Below, piece by piece: positions 1 through 11,724 of a DNA stretch of 64,000 bases. A model generated the notes under the pieces. The model ran no database searches. It was not told the DNA's origin and was given only the letters and a program-made list of their open reading frames with translations. Every line of letters begins with the position of its first letter. The first letter of the stretch is position 1. Made by a program: the position numbers and the translations under genes. This stretch comes from Ligustrum vulgare (taxonomy: Eukaryota > Streptophyta > Magnoliopsida > Lamiales > Oleaceae): positions 25,609,608-25,673,607 of the forward strand of contig OY743174.1 of the NCBI GenBank assembly GCA_963555705.1, written 5' to 3'.

Positions 1-751
1 CCAGGTTTTTCACAGTTAAAACATTTTTTTTTCTTGTTGTTTTAGACTTGTAAATTTATTCTTTCCCTTGTTAAATTTATTCTCCTTGTTCTTATACTTA
101 TTGTAGCTATTTTGTCCATTTGTATTATTGCCTCCCCTTTTATTTCTTTGTTTTACTTTAGCCATTAGACCAACTCCATTTGAGGAGTCTTTGACTTACT
201 TTTAAACTCCAGTTCCTTATTTCTTAAGGAAGAGACAATAATAACTAAAATAAGTTTACCTCTACCATATTCTATGGGATTTTTCTTCTCTCTATATTTA
301 TCACTAAGAGAGTTTAATAATGCTATAGAGAGTTGTTCATTAGAGACCTTTTCTTTACAAGAACTTAAAAATTGTGTGATTTTATTAAATCTGTCAATAT
401 TTACTTCAAAATCAAGGCTATGATCAAACTTAAAACTAAAAAATAGTTTCCAAAGTTAATAGGTATTAGGTACAGTTTGTGTCATGTATAGAGTTCCTAG
501 TTTTCCCATAAAACATCAACCTTCTCTATTTACTCTACTTCTCTAATGACACTATTAGAAAGGTATAGAAACAAAGCACTCCAAGAAATTTCATCTTGCT
601 CAACAGTCTTCACATTTTTAACAACTTAACCCCATGACTTATCTAAAACTTTAGCACATCTTAATTACATAAGGCTTTCATCTTTTTGGTGCCAAAGTGT
701 AAAATATCCTTTACCATTCCATACTTCAACTTCAACTTTATTAGAGATCAT
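1..751 (-). pseudogene. Copia-type gag remnant
   Basis: Reading the minus strand from the ATG at 749-751 gives a start typical of Ty1/Copia gag (…VEVEVWNGKGYFTLWHQK…, with the usual K-F/W-N/D-G-x-x-F/Y-x-x-W pattern). Further down the strand, in shifted frames, come capsid-like pieces such as FNKITQFLSSCKEKVSNEQ, followed by LLNSL-like and RNKELE-like segments. Stops and frameshifts interrupt it, so it cannot make a full protein. It lies downstream of a primer-binding site (1506-1515) and an LTR (1517-1953) on the same strand, so it is the 5' end of an element whose pol lies beyond the left edge. A second copy of the same gag family is at 18077-18935. Copia superfamily is well supported; the lineage is not. 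Confidence 0.72.
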
Positions 752-1505
752 TTTGAAAAGATTTTTGAAAAATACACCTCTAATATATAAAAGAAAATTG
801 GTTTTATAAGAGAAAATTTTCAAGAAAATATAGAAGTGAGAAAAAAATAATTTTAAAACCATTTGTATTTTAATCACATAGATGAGTTTATATATAAGAT
901 CACATAATTATTAAAAAAAAACAATTTTTCTTTTCACACAACTATATAGCACCCTTAATAATTTCAATCACAATAAACCAAGAAAGGAAAACACTATTTA
1001 TAATACCAATATAAGTTAGGCGGTCAAAAACCACTATGTGATTATACTAAGGATGCAAAAGAGCATGTCACTTAATCAAGAATTACTCATATAAATGTAA
1101 TCAAAAATAGAATGAGATTTTAGTGAGTAAACCTTAAGACGTTTCCTCGTCTCTCAGGAACCCAAGACAAAGGAAGATCAGAGAGGCCTTTAAGGATTTT
1201 GATCACCTACTTAAACTATAGAATCAATATTATTGAGTTAAAGAAAGTTAACATTGCATCTCTGAAAATAGGGTTTGTCATTACCAAATTTTTACTGGTT
1301 GCGCTAGTGACTCGACGAGTCAGGCACTCGTCCTTCACAATATTTTCATATCTCCTCAGATCTAACAAAAAAACATACAGATTGCACTAGTAACTCGAAA
1401 TTTCAGATACTGTCCTTCACCAAACTTTCTCAGATTTCCTCAGTTCCACACTAGATATTACCATATCTAAATAAGAAAACCCTCAAGAACCATCATCAAC
1501 CAATC

Positions 1506-1515
1506 TCTAATACCA
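1506..1515 (-). other. primer-binding site of Copia element
   Basis: The minus strand reads TGGTATTAGA, one change from the initiator-tRNA-Met complement TGGTATCAGA used by most plant Copia elements. It lies 1 base from the LTR end at 1517, as expected. Confidence 0.7.
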
Positions 1516-1516
1516 C

Positions 1517-1953
1517 TGTTAGGCCCAAATATTCACGATTCACACATAAAACTCAATTGTAAGGATATATAAAAAAAAAGAAGACGACAGAAGAACAACA
1601 AATTTTTTGGTCATTAGGCATGGATCTTAACCTCTTTTGCAAAAGACTATGTGACCCGTTGAGCATTCACTTGAAAGTGGCACGCGCTCTGAGAGAAAAT
1701 AGGAAGTTAGGTCTTAGAGGTTGTTCCAAGAAATGGAGACAAAAAGGCATTAAAGAAGCCAAAGATCAAACCCTCAAATCAACGAGTATATAAAATTCAA
1801 GTGCCAACATCTTGAGGCATCTCAACAATAAGCAAAGTCGTTGTGAGACTGATCAATTGCATAGCGTACGAATTGGACCTATCATTTTGGGCTTTGATAA
1901 TAAGTGAATAGGCCTACATCATTAGGGCTGGCACTTGGACAACAGATCCAACA
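1517..1953 (-). repeat. 5' LTR of Copia element (437 bp)
   Basis: On the minus strand it begins TGTTGGATC and ends GGCCTAACA, giving TG…CA ends with short inverted termini. It abuts the primer-binding site. A TATA-like stretch (TTATATACTC on the minus strand, near 1787-1796) fits the LTR promoter. The partner LTR is outside the window, so the outer boundary rests only on the terminal motif. Confidence 0.6.
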
Positions 1954-2500
1954 TTGTCTATTTTCATAGTCAAAATGCAATACCTTCTGTAAGAATCCAA
2001 TTTTTCATGAAAGATCAAAGCATATGTTAATTTGAATTACACTAGAGACGTTACATCAAAAGATTATGTCTCTTCAAAAGATTCCTGCATAATTTAATCA
2101 CTCTTATAGGGAAACCAAGGTACTACATCTATCCAAATTTAAAACTTGTTTAACTTTATTAAACATTGATAATGGTTAAATTATTACATTGCATGTACTG
2201 ATGGATGTCTCTAGATAAATGCTTTCGTGATACAAGTCCATTGGCATTAATGTAGAGATTTGTTGCACTGTGATGCTAACAATCTACTTTTGGGGCAATG
2301 ATGATAATAGCTAAGGACTAATCTCTAGTTCTTGCAATTTCCCAATATATTGGTTGAACCAAAATCCGAAACCATTATATTAAAGCGTGTTTTGATGTTT
2401 GGCACTTTCTTAAGTTGAGGTTTTTCTTCAGCCTTGAAATATAATAGAATAATATAGATATTAAATAAGAGTAAGTGCAATAAATAAATAAAAGGGAGAG
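1954..2500. other. AT-rich stretch, nothing recognised
   Basis: No ORF with recognisable content, RNA gene or terminal repeat pair was seen here. Confidence 0.4.
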
Positions 2501-4330
2501 AATGCAAACAAGTTATTTAAGGAGGTTTAATCCAACAACTTGATCTATGTCCTCCATTACGAAGCTCACCATCAGGAGTTAAGGCCTTTATATTAGATTG
2601 AATTACTGTGCAATCAAAATCCTACCAAGTGTTCACGGATACTTGACATAACCCTATGGGTTACAACAAGGACCACACTTTTTTCAAGCTTTACAATCGG
2701 ACCTCAAAATTACCGGGTTACTTACAACAAAGAGCATCACTTATTTTCCAAGCTTTTACGGACCTCGAAACGACCAGGTCGCTTACAATAAGGACCACCA
2801 CTTCTTATACAACTACCGAGCCAGAAGGGACCTCGATATGACCTATAAAATGAATGGTTTACAATAGAAATAACTCTCTTGAAAAATCATATATTCAAAT
2901 TAAGTCTCAAGAGAGTTAGAAAAACACTTTAGTGAATAGCAATGAGTTAAATTTGAGTGTTAGAGAAAAACTTTGATGTAAATGGTAATGAAAAGTCTAA
3001 TACAATCAAACAATTTTTTTTAATGAATATATGTCTTGTTAAATGATATAATCTAAGTATCAAGAGATGCTAACACTTGAAAATGTAACACTAACTTAAA
3101 CATAAAATTGTTTAGACAATGGAACTTTTACGTGTCTGATAATAAAAGACTTAGCCCCTGTTTCGTATAGATTAAAATCAGTTTTTTAGTATATTTTCAT
3201 AAAAATTAATGAGACTTGTGGTTGAAGATGTGTGGATCTTATAAAATGCGTAGTTATAATTAATTATTGACTTTGACTTGAGATTAAAATCAAACTTTAA
3301 TCAGAATCAAACTTGGGCTTAATATAGTTAATCAAAGTCCTTCTACTGTAAAATATCTCTTGTTAAAGGATTGAAATATGTTAAGAATAAAAAGAGAAAC
3401 TATCACTTAATTGATAGCAAAATAATTTAGCTCGAGTGTTAGATGTGAAAATGAGATGTGAAGATGAGATTGAGTCATACAAAGTTCTTCTCAGAAAACA
3501 ATTGATATAGAAACTTTGATAAGTTTGATAAAAAAAAATAATAATAAAATAAAATTGGATCAATCAAATTTTTCTAATCAAGATAGATGAATATTAACCA
3601 ATAATGATGAATTTTCCACTCAAAAAAAAAAAAAAAAAAAAATCTCTTAAAATCTCAGATATGTGTCTATGTTGAATGTGAAGAGAAATTAAAGTCTATT
3701 TATAGGAGTAAAATCAAGCACTTAGCACTTCTCAGTCGACCACTTTCGGTTGACCAAAAATGCCCAAAATATGACCATTTGAAAGATATAGCTCTTAGAC
3801 ACAACGGTCATCACTTTCGATTAACCAACTTCGATTGATCAAAATTTAACTTCCGAAAAACCTTGAAAACTTTGTTTTTGGATTCAAACTAATTTTTGAA
3901 AGAAGTATAATATAATATAATCATGATCTAAGATTAAGTAACATTTGAAAAGCAAAAACTTCAATAAAAATATTTTATACAAGTGATGAAATGTTTTTGA
4001 TGCACAAAATCATTTTCTAGCTCATCGAAATTCATCGATAAAGATTAAGAGTGTTATACCTTTGCATAGGTGTATTCAACATAAACTAAGCTTAAATTCT
4101 TGATCTTCGCGTAATTTCTTTGCATCTTGAATAGCTTCACTTTGATCTTAATCTTCTTATAGTATTATTTGCTTTGATCTTGATCATCGCATCTCAAGAG
4201 ACAATTTCTACTTTGAATGCTTTGAAGATTATCATTACATGAAGCATTTGAAGTACACTTATTAACAACACAAGATAATCTTATTTGTTATGACCAAAAT
4301 AGTAAGGTGAAAGTCAACCATAGGACAACA
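2500..4330 (-). repeat. probable LTR-like retrotransposon repeat
   Basis: The minus strand contains a good TATA box (TATAAATAGA, 3695-3704) followed by a leader-like pyrimidine-rich stretch. Just upstream are repeated GTCGAC/GGTCAACCGAAAG-type motifs (3720-3860), of the kind common in large plant LTRs. At 2640-2850 a phrase containing 'ggacctc' and 'ttacaa-aaggaccac' recurs about every 60 bp. A Tourist-like MITE (3154-3318) sits inside. No paired LTR or primer-binding site was found, so the limits are approximate and the assignment is an inference. Confidence 0.4.
3154..3318. mobile_element. Tourist-like MITE with TTA target duplication
   Basis: The 165-bp element is flanked by TTA on both sides (3151-3153 and 3319-3321). 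Its ends are imperfect inverted repeats: GCCCCTGTTTCG on the left, and GCCCAAGTTTGATTC as the complement of the right end. The interior has no coding capacity. A 3-bp TTA duplication is the signature of PIF/Harbinger-mobilised MITEs. Similar end and internal phrases recur near 46230-46515. Confidence 0.6.
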
Positions 4331-5111
4331 TATAATACCTTGGAATATTACGAAGTTACCTATTATCTTCTTTTTGTTCAGTACAAATGCCTCGGTGCCA
4401 ACAAAAGTATTTATTATGCATTGCATCGGCATTGATATATTATAATGCAGAAAATAGGAAAGTCATGGAATGATCTACATGGAAATAAAAAATTCCAGCA
4501 ACCACATAAATATGGAACTAGAACTTCAGGACTAATATTATATGCTAAAATAGCCATTGTTTATCAAGGCTCCACATTAGCAACAAAAGCACTCTATTGC
4601 ATGCCAATGTCTCCATGATGGTGCTGAGGCACAATCGAAGCATACGGCTCATCGATCGTCGAATTACCTTCTAGTAGCAAAATCCACATGACCCTAACAC
4701 TTGGATAAAAAGACTATTGGAGCCTCGTCCAAACATGGGAAATATAGGCCTCAGCTTGGCCTCGAACATAGACACATTTTAAGTGTGTGTCTTGACATAA
4801 TCGAATCAGTAGTCTTTTGTGCAACGTGTACATAATGAATCGCATGACAAGTGTCACGAAAATATAAACATCAAGAAGAATATTGAAACTTAGACTTAAT
4901 AACTTTAAACATAATGATGCAAAAATATCAAATCATAAAAATGACCAAAAACTCCCAAATGTTTCTATAGATAAGGCCATTTACACAATAATTAGGATTG
5001 AAATCAAAGGAAGGAAAAGCTAAAGATTGAAGGTCTTAATTATTCTATCTTTCACTTTCTAAAAAGTCACCTTTGATCAAGGAAAAACAAGAGTTGACAC
5101 TCTTTAAGATC
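4331..5111. other. intergenic, nothing recognised
   Basis: Mixed-composition sequence with many stops in all frames. No repeat boundaries or gene-like segments were recognised. Confidence 0.4.
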
Positions 5112-5114
5112 TTA

Positions 5115-5334
5115 GAGCATGTTTGATTGTACGTTGAAAAGGAAAATGAAAAGATTTTCCTTTTTCAATAACATTCTCTCACCAAAATGGTGAGAAAATA
5201 TTTCAATGAAAATTGGTATAAAAAGTGCTTTAATCACTTGTACCTAGAAAACATTTGGTAGGTAAAATGTTTAAGAAAAAAAAATTGACTTGATGGGACA
5301 TTTTTCATAACAAATAATTGCAATCAAACATATT
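5115..5334. mobile_element. Tourist-like MITE
   Basis: The 220-bp element has inverted ends (GAGCATGTTTGATTG on the left; the complement of the right end reads AATATGTTTGATTG). TTA lies on each side (5112-5114, 5335-5337), consistent with a Harbinger-type 3-bp duplication. It lies less than 1 kb from the broken Harbinger transposase. Confidence 0.6.
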
Positions 5335-5337
5335 TTA

Positions 5338-5974
5338 GTATCTTCAATAAAGTACCCTTTTCCGACCAAAATAATACCGAAAACTTTCTTCGTTCTTTCT
5401 TAAATAAAAAGTTCCAAAAATGCACCTAAACCACCAAAAGAGGGGCAATATCTTCTAAAAATTCCAACAGAAAACTTCACAAATGATGGTAAAAGTAATT
5501 TCTCCTTTTTCAGCACAGAAGAGTAAGGGGTCATTCTCTTTGTATTTCGATTTTCAGTTTTGAGTTTTAGATTTTGTTTTGAGTTTTCTATTTTCAGTGT
5601 TTGTTTTGAAATTGCTAAAAATTGTCAGATTTTATATGTAAAAAATGTTTAATTTGTTGAATAACAATCATTTTAATTTCAATATATTAATCAGTTCTAC
5701 ATTGAACTAATATTTTGTTACGCTAGTAGAATTTCATCTCTTTCCTAAAAGAATAAAAAACTTGAAATTTAAACTAATTAATATATATTAGTTTATATTA
5801 TAGAGTGATCCAATTGTTACAACATCTAGTCACTGTCTATGAATTTTAAAAAATGACATAAACCAATTAATAAGCAGTGGAAAAACAAGAGAAGAAATTC
5901 ATCAAAAGGGCAAAAATAAGCATAGTTCGTTGATTAGACAATAAAGTAAATTCAAAAGACAAAATAATGTTATG
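5338..5974. other. AT-rich spacer
   Basis: No ORF, hairpin or repeat boundary stands out. It may include the 3' flank of the adjacent Harbinger element, whose terminal repeat I could not locate. Confidence 0.35.
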
Positions 5975-7280
5975 TAGTTAAGCACGTCTTCTAGAATAAT
6001 AATTCAACATCTGTGTAGCTATTTCATATCTGACTTGTTTCATTTGACATATTTGACTAGCATCAAACTGTATAGCATCTTGAGCTTGACTAGACCCTAG
6101 CACTTCAGGGAATATCATATTCTCCGCTGAATACTCAGTGAACAATCAGTCTAGAGTGTGCTCCTTGCAAATAAATTTATGTATTTCACAACATGCAGTT
6201 GGAATTTATCTTTGTCTTGTAAGTGGGTAATTGGTAATATACTTCAAAATAGGAATTCCGGCCTTAAAACTCCAATACAACATTCAATAATATTACGGTA
6301 TGAGGATTGTCTATAGTTGAAGAGTTCTTCCTTTCCACGCAGTCGTCCACGACCTACATAATCACGTAGATGGTATCTACGTCCTTTATATGTAGCAAGA
6401 AAATCTTGCATATTAGGATAGCAAGAGTCTACAAAGTAAAATTGATCTGTCACAAAAATCAATAATTTTTTTTACAATGACAAAATTGTTTGAGAAACCA
6501 ACAGAAATATTATGGCATACCTCCTCAAGGCATTGGAAAATTGTTTGAAGGTCGTGTAACCTCATCAATAAAAATGCTAGAGTCATTGGCAGTACCTTCC
6601 CATCCAACATACACGAACGTTAGCTTCATATCAAAATCACACATCACATCACATTTTATGTGACATTGGTTTTACGCCAACGAAATGACATCTGCCTCGA
6701 AGTTGGGGCATATGCTGCTACGTGTGTTCCATCTATCGCACCTATGCAATTTTTAAAGTATGGATATTTGCGTAAAATTCTCGCATGCACACTACTTTGG
6801 TTTTTGGGGAAAATTATCTCAGTCCCAAATACAGAAACAACGCGTAACACGCCCTTAAACCATTTGTAAATTGTGCTATTAGAATGTTAGAATCTATCCA
6901 CTACAATACTATACCGTGTTGTATGCCCCCACAAGCATAAGGAACATGGAAATTCCAACAACCCTCTCTCCTTCAAAGCATCATAAAAATTCATGAACGC
7001 GTGTTTTTACATTCGAAAGTTACGACGGCAAATATTTGGATGATTGTTTAATATTTCCATTATATACATTTTACCAGTCAGTATGGATGTCCGACACGGT
7101 CCCATAGAAAAATATAGTACTCCCATTGGCAACAAATATATTCAACATCAGCAACTCCTCAATAACAACATCAGAGTCTTCCATGAATAAGAATTCATCG
7201 TTGCTTGAATCTGAGTCAACTAATTCATCTGTACTCATGTCAGCGTCTCTAGACATCATGTAGAGTATAGTAGACATCAA
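5975..7280 (-). pseudogene. PIF/Harbinger transposase (HARBI1-like), decayed
   Basis: Reading the minus strand, an acidic N-terminal stretch (7280-7071) precedes a segment at 6900-6656 ending in CIGAIDGTHV, which holds the first catalytic Asp. Next, in another frame, comes GWEGTANDS (about 6605) with the second Asp. After a GT-AG-like interruption (about 6521-6453) comes VDSCYPNMQDFLATYKGRRYH … KEELFNYRQSS … NIIECCIGVL (6450-6250), the usual C-terminal block with the third acidic residue. Remnants of the tail (SSQAQD … RRR) continue to about 5978. The frame changes several times and stops occur, so it is inactive as it stands. The companion Myb/SANT-like ORF is immediately upstream. The family call is firm; the intron placement is inferred. 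Confidence 0.82.
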
Positions 7281-7562
7281 TGGTAGTTAGACATCCTGTA
7301 CGAAAATAATCATATTTAAACACAACAGCACAAGGACATAACAGCGCCATCCATTACAACACATGAACATAGGTAGACAATCATAGTTAAACAAAACAAT
7401 GCACGAACACAACGGTACCATCCACACCTACATCAATGCTAAAAATGATAACCCAACAACGTCAAGATAAAAGCGGGTCAACAAACCAACAATACAATCC
7501 AACAACACGCAATAAAGACAACAATCCAACAATGTAGGCAAAAAAAACTCCGAACACTCCAG

Positions 7563-7990
7563 TCAAAGAAGTTCTAAAATTGGTCCTCTCCTATGTCCCG
7601 GCATCTTCACAAACGACATCCTGAAATCTGGATCATTAAATCTTGTTACAGCTTTCATGTAGACCTCGTTGGACACACCTTCCATACTATTTAGGAGGTC
7701 AAGGCATACTGCAGTTGAATAAGGATCAGGACTAGTGGCTTCATTGTTTGATGGAATAACTTGGCCGGAATTTGGATCCCATGTGGCCCCTATTTGGCCT
7801 AGTAGGTCGGAGAACATTCGGTGAACTGACCGCAAGAGGTTCTATTTTCCCTTTAGTCTTTCGACGCCATAATCTATTTTCATTTTTTCGATCATAGCTT
7901 GATTGATCTTACCCCATTCGAAAGTGGACATCTGCATAAGCCATGACTTTACACGATCATAAAGAATTACAATGAAGGCATACTCATTCT
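7563..7990 (-). pseudogene. Myb/SANT-like DNA-binding ORF of a Harbinger element
   Basis: The minus strand encodes a trihelix/Myb-like segment (…KINQAMIEKMKIDYGVERLKGK) interrupted by one TAG (7842-7844). It resumes as LLRSVHRMFSDLLGQIG and AT-WDPNSGQV, then a C-terminal piece YMKAVTRFNDPDFRMSFVKM. This order matches the Myb/SANT-like ORF1 partner of plant Harbinger elements, which binds transposon ends and works with the transposase. The N-terminal part upstream of 7990 is degraded beyond recognition. It is upstream of, and on the same strand as, the transposase remnant, as expected for one element. Confidence 0.7.
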
Positions 7991-10340
7991 CATTGGACCA
8001 TACAATTGGTTCCTTCTACCTCTATGACCCCCCATGGATTATAATAAAGAGATTTGGAGTTAAATGAAAACAAAAGACTTAGAATGAACATAATCAAATG
8101 AGTACACGGGTTAGGATTCGGATTGGTGGGTGCTACAACTTGAAAGCCTAAAAAAATCAGCACCATACTTGCTGACAAGTTCATAAACGTAGCAACAATT
8201 CTGATCATGAAATTTATGAATCATTCATTTAAAAAGATGATCAACTATAAATCAAATTGATTATCAAATAGGAGTCAATCTAATAAGCATACACTACATA
8301 TTTACAATATATAGGGACAAGGGGAATGTTGATACAGATTGTTGGAATTAAAGAAAATATATTCACACGAAATCGTAATTAATCAGCATCAGAAATTTAA
8401 GCATGCAAATCCACTAACAGTATCAGGATTTTAGAGACACAAAACAATTCCAAATAGAAAAAAAAAAACCCAGCTATTTTACCAATTTTTCCCTAGGTGA
8501 TGAGATAAATCAAAATTGAGATTATTTGTCATTTTAGTTCATCCTTCCAATCTTGACAGCCTAATTTACGCGCCCCCCCCCCCCCCCTCCCCCCCAAAAA
8601 AAAAAAAATTGCTAACTGACAAGTCTACGTTCCAGTAGAATGATGAATGCCCAAACATTTTCATTTAAGTGGATTATTATCAAATCATAAACTACTGACA
8701 CAATTTAATGACTAGTTCAAATTTAAAATTGGCCAAGGAAAATTATATATAAATGGTCATGCATGGTACTACAATTGGCTTGGTGTCAAGTTATTAAGAT
8801 TAAAGTCATGACAAACAAATTGTAGCAACAGACATAGCTCATTAATCAAGGGAGTCTTCCATGATCCCCTTCATTTTTGTGTCTTAATGGGTAACTAAGA
8901 AAGCAGATTTGAGGATGCAAATGTCAAAACATATTTGGTCGAACATATTGACCTAATATCAATTGACAATATTAATGAAGAAGAGGAAAAAAAATTTCAT
9001 GTCGAATATTGCATTGTCTGCATGTTCATTACAACATACAAATGTATCTTAAAGATGTTAATGATGAAACTGAACTTTGCAAGAAGTGATTTCCCTACAT
9101 GTATAATCGCTAGCTAGCATGTGTTAACTGGAAACAGGACATCGACAAGTCAATCACCAGATTTTAATTGTTAAATTTTTATTGTTGAGTTATCCCATGG
9201 ATTAACTCTGATTTTATCTATTACTAGTGTTACACCCGTGCGATATACAGTCATTTGTTACTTATATATATCAAATTTATATTTTAACATATGCAATTAA
9301 TATTTAATTAAAATGAGAAATGATGAAGACAATTAATTACAAATGTATATTACACATACCTTAGTTTTTTTACGGTTCGTATGTTTATCGTTCCAGAAAT
9401 TTCTTTAAATATTGTAATTTGAATTGGTTTAAAACTTAAAATGGAAAAGAAAAAATTAATTTAAATAGAATTTATAATAAGTAGAAAAATAGATATATCT
9501 GTAATATACGCTCAGAATTTTATTAAAATGAAAAGGAAAAGAAAAAGAAAAATAGATTGATGAATGTTCTTATTTCATCCTCTTTCATTTTCTATTTTTA
9601 AATAAAATATTTATGTGATATTGAAAAAGATTTATTTTTTTAATTTTTACAAATTTAAAAAAAAAAAATTGCAATTGATTTTTAAGAAGGGAAGACAGAC
9701 TAAGAAATTTCAAGACTTCAAAAATGCAGCTAGTTAAAAATTTGCATTCAATTGGATTATTTTAAATCTGAATTTTGTTCAAAATGAATAATAAATAGTG
9801 AATTAATACTACTAATTATAATTTTAGGAAATGAGTTTAATAATAATGATTTTGTGGAGAATGTATACTTAAGCACCTGTTTGAGACTTATTATTTCAAA
9901 TAATCTAATTTGTAACAGTAAATTTTGATACAATGAGCTATTAAAAAGTATGATTTTTTTAATTTATATGTAGATTATTTTATTAATAAAATGTTAGTTG
10001 AAAATTGTTTTTAAAAAAATGAGAGTTTGAATAAAGTGTACTGAATAGGAGCCTCTTTTTTTAAAAAAAATATGTCTTCACAATTGTAATAGTTAGGAAC
10101 TTAAATAACTTACTAAAAAAAATTCAATGACCATTTGCATAACTCATTTGCATAATTATTCAATTTTCATGATTATTGATGTAATTAAGTTTATAATTTC
10201 TACATTATCAAAAATAATTTATCAATATGTGAATAGTACTTTTAAAATTGGTACTAACTATTTTATTACAACGTTTAATATTTAAATTTATTAAACAAAT
10301 ATTTCATTTCATATTTACTTTAAAATTACAAATTAACAAT
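7991..10340. other. intergenic, AT-rich, one homopolymer run
   Basis: No gene was recognised. The notable feature is the C/A homopolymer at 8573-8608. At 9229-9242 a phrase GTGTTACACCCGTGCG resembles termini seen at some plant DNA-transposon edges, but I could not find a partner end. The rest has very low GC and stops in all frames. Confidence 0.4.
8573..8608. repeat. poly-C / poly-A homopolymer tract
   Basis: A run of C residues (8573-8595) interrupted by one T is followed directly by 13 A residues. Slippage-prone DNA or an assembly/polishing artefact are both possible. Confidence 0.9.
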
Positions 10341-11724
10341 CATGTTCTCCTGCGCTCCTCAAGCAGGAGAACAGGTTACGCTTTCGCCTTGCATGAGATG
10401 CATGACAAAGCCTTAATTTAATTTTAAAAAAAAAATTAGGCAATGCCTGCTTTTTAGCAGGCCTTGCCTTTGTGTGTGTCAGCCGCTACTTTTAGCGGCT
10501 GACACAGACTTTTTAAAAAAAATTAATTAATTTTTTTTTCTTTTACACTCTTTTTTGTACGCAATAATTATAATTTATAAATAACACAATTTTTCAAACT
10601 AATTTTTAATTATACGTATTTTTTCTCTCTAATTTTTAATCATTGATCTACCTAAAAAACACCAAAAATTCAAAAAATAAACGGCTGCTCAAGCCGTCAA
10701 ACACTTCGTTAGTTTTATTTTATGTTTTGGTCTTTGTTCGGATAAATGGAAAAAATAATTATAAATCAATTTATAAATTATACAATTTTTCAAACCACTT
10801 TTTAACTTTACATCTTTTCTTTTTTCAAATTTTAACCCTCTATCTTGCCTCGATTATAATCCAATTTTTTGGAAATCGAGGCAAGATGGAGGGTTAAATT
10901 TTGGAAAGAAAAAAGATGTAAGGTTAAAAAGTGGTTTGAAAAATTGTGTAAATTATAAATTGGTTTATAAATAATTTTTTTCATTTATCCTGACATAGGT
11001 CAAATATATATGGCAATGGGTCGGGTATGGGTTGGGTTTGCCAAACTCATACCTTACTCACTATAGATTTACAACATTCATACGCTATCCATATACTCAT
11101 TTAAGAATAGTGGGTCGGATGGGAGTTTGCTTCTATACTCATTTGAAACTCATTACTAGTTATTTATTTTTTTTAGAGCTATAAATAGGTTATAGGTTAG
11201 AAGTGCTCCGGATTAACTTGAATCAGTTAAATATTGGGCTTAACTTGAATTTGGCTTAAAAAAAACTTGTTCTAGGTTAAAAATAAACATGCAAATTTGA
11301 ATAATTTTTTTAGACATTAACAAAGCCAATAGTTTAAACATGTTAAAGTTTAGACGTTAACAATGTCGATAGTTATTTGGGTTCTATTTTTTATTTTTTA
11401 CACAATCACTTTTGTTTTAAACTCTATAATTTTTTAAGAAAAATAATGAGTATGAGAAATGGGTATCGGTATTATAGTAAAACTCACACTCGACCCATGT
11501 CAGGTCTTTAACGGATATCGAGTCTGTAGATATTATTTTCATCTTTAGCCAAAACATAAAATAAAACAAAAATAAAAAATAAAAATAATAATTTAAAAAG
11601 TGTGTCAGTCAAACACACACATATCAAGCAAGGCTTGCATTTGCAGGCCTTGCCTGATTTTTTATTATTATTAAATTAAGCAAAGCTCGACCTGTTCTCC
11701 TGCGCGCGGTGCACAAGAGAACAT
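10341..11724. mobile_element. foldback-type element with long terminal inverted repeats
   Basis: The left end (10341 onward) and the complement of the right end (11724 backward) share the same succession of blocks over roughly 220-390 bp. Both have CATGTTCTC at the tip, a GCAGGAGAACAGGT block, a 'ggc-aggc-tgc … gcaggccttgcc' block, GTGTGTGT…CTGACACA, and TTTTATTTTATGTTTTGG. Each arm contains small hairpins: a perfect 10-bp stem at 10343-10352/10364-10373, one around 10448-10463, one at 10480-10502, and one at 10682-10698. No coding region was seen. The interior carries a second, nearly perfect hairpin (10740-10990). It is probably a foldback or MULE-like non-autonomous element; the superfamily is unknown. 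Confidence 0.6.
10740..10990. mobile_element. hairpin MITE nested in the foldback element
   Basis: Two ~115-bp arms (about 10740-10855 and 10874-10990) are near-perfect inverse complements around a ~18-base loop. Shared phrases such as CAAACCACTTTTTAA and its complement lie about 200 bp apart. Related phrases (CAAACCACTTTTTAACC, TTTTTAACTACACAT) recur at 54440-54480, 54640-54710 and 57790-57900, so this is a dispersed family. There is no ORF of its own. Confidence 0.7.

Noticed and set aside
7990..8208. 72-codon minus-strand frame upstream of the Myb/SANT-like ORF
   Set aside because: It is out of frame with the Myb-like sequence and hydrophobic without a pattern; a shadow.
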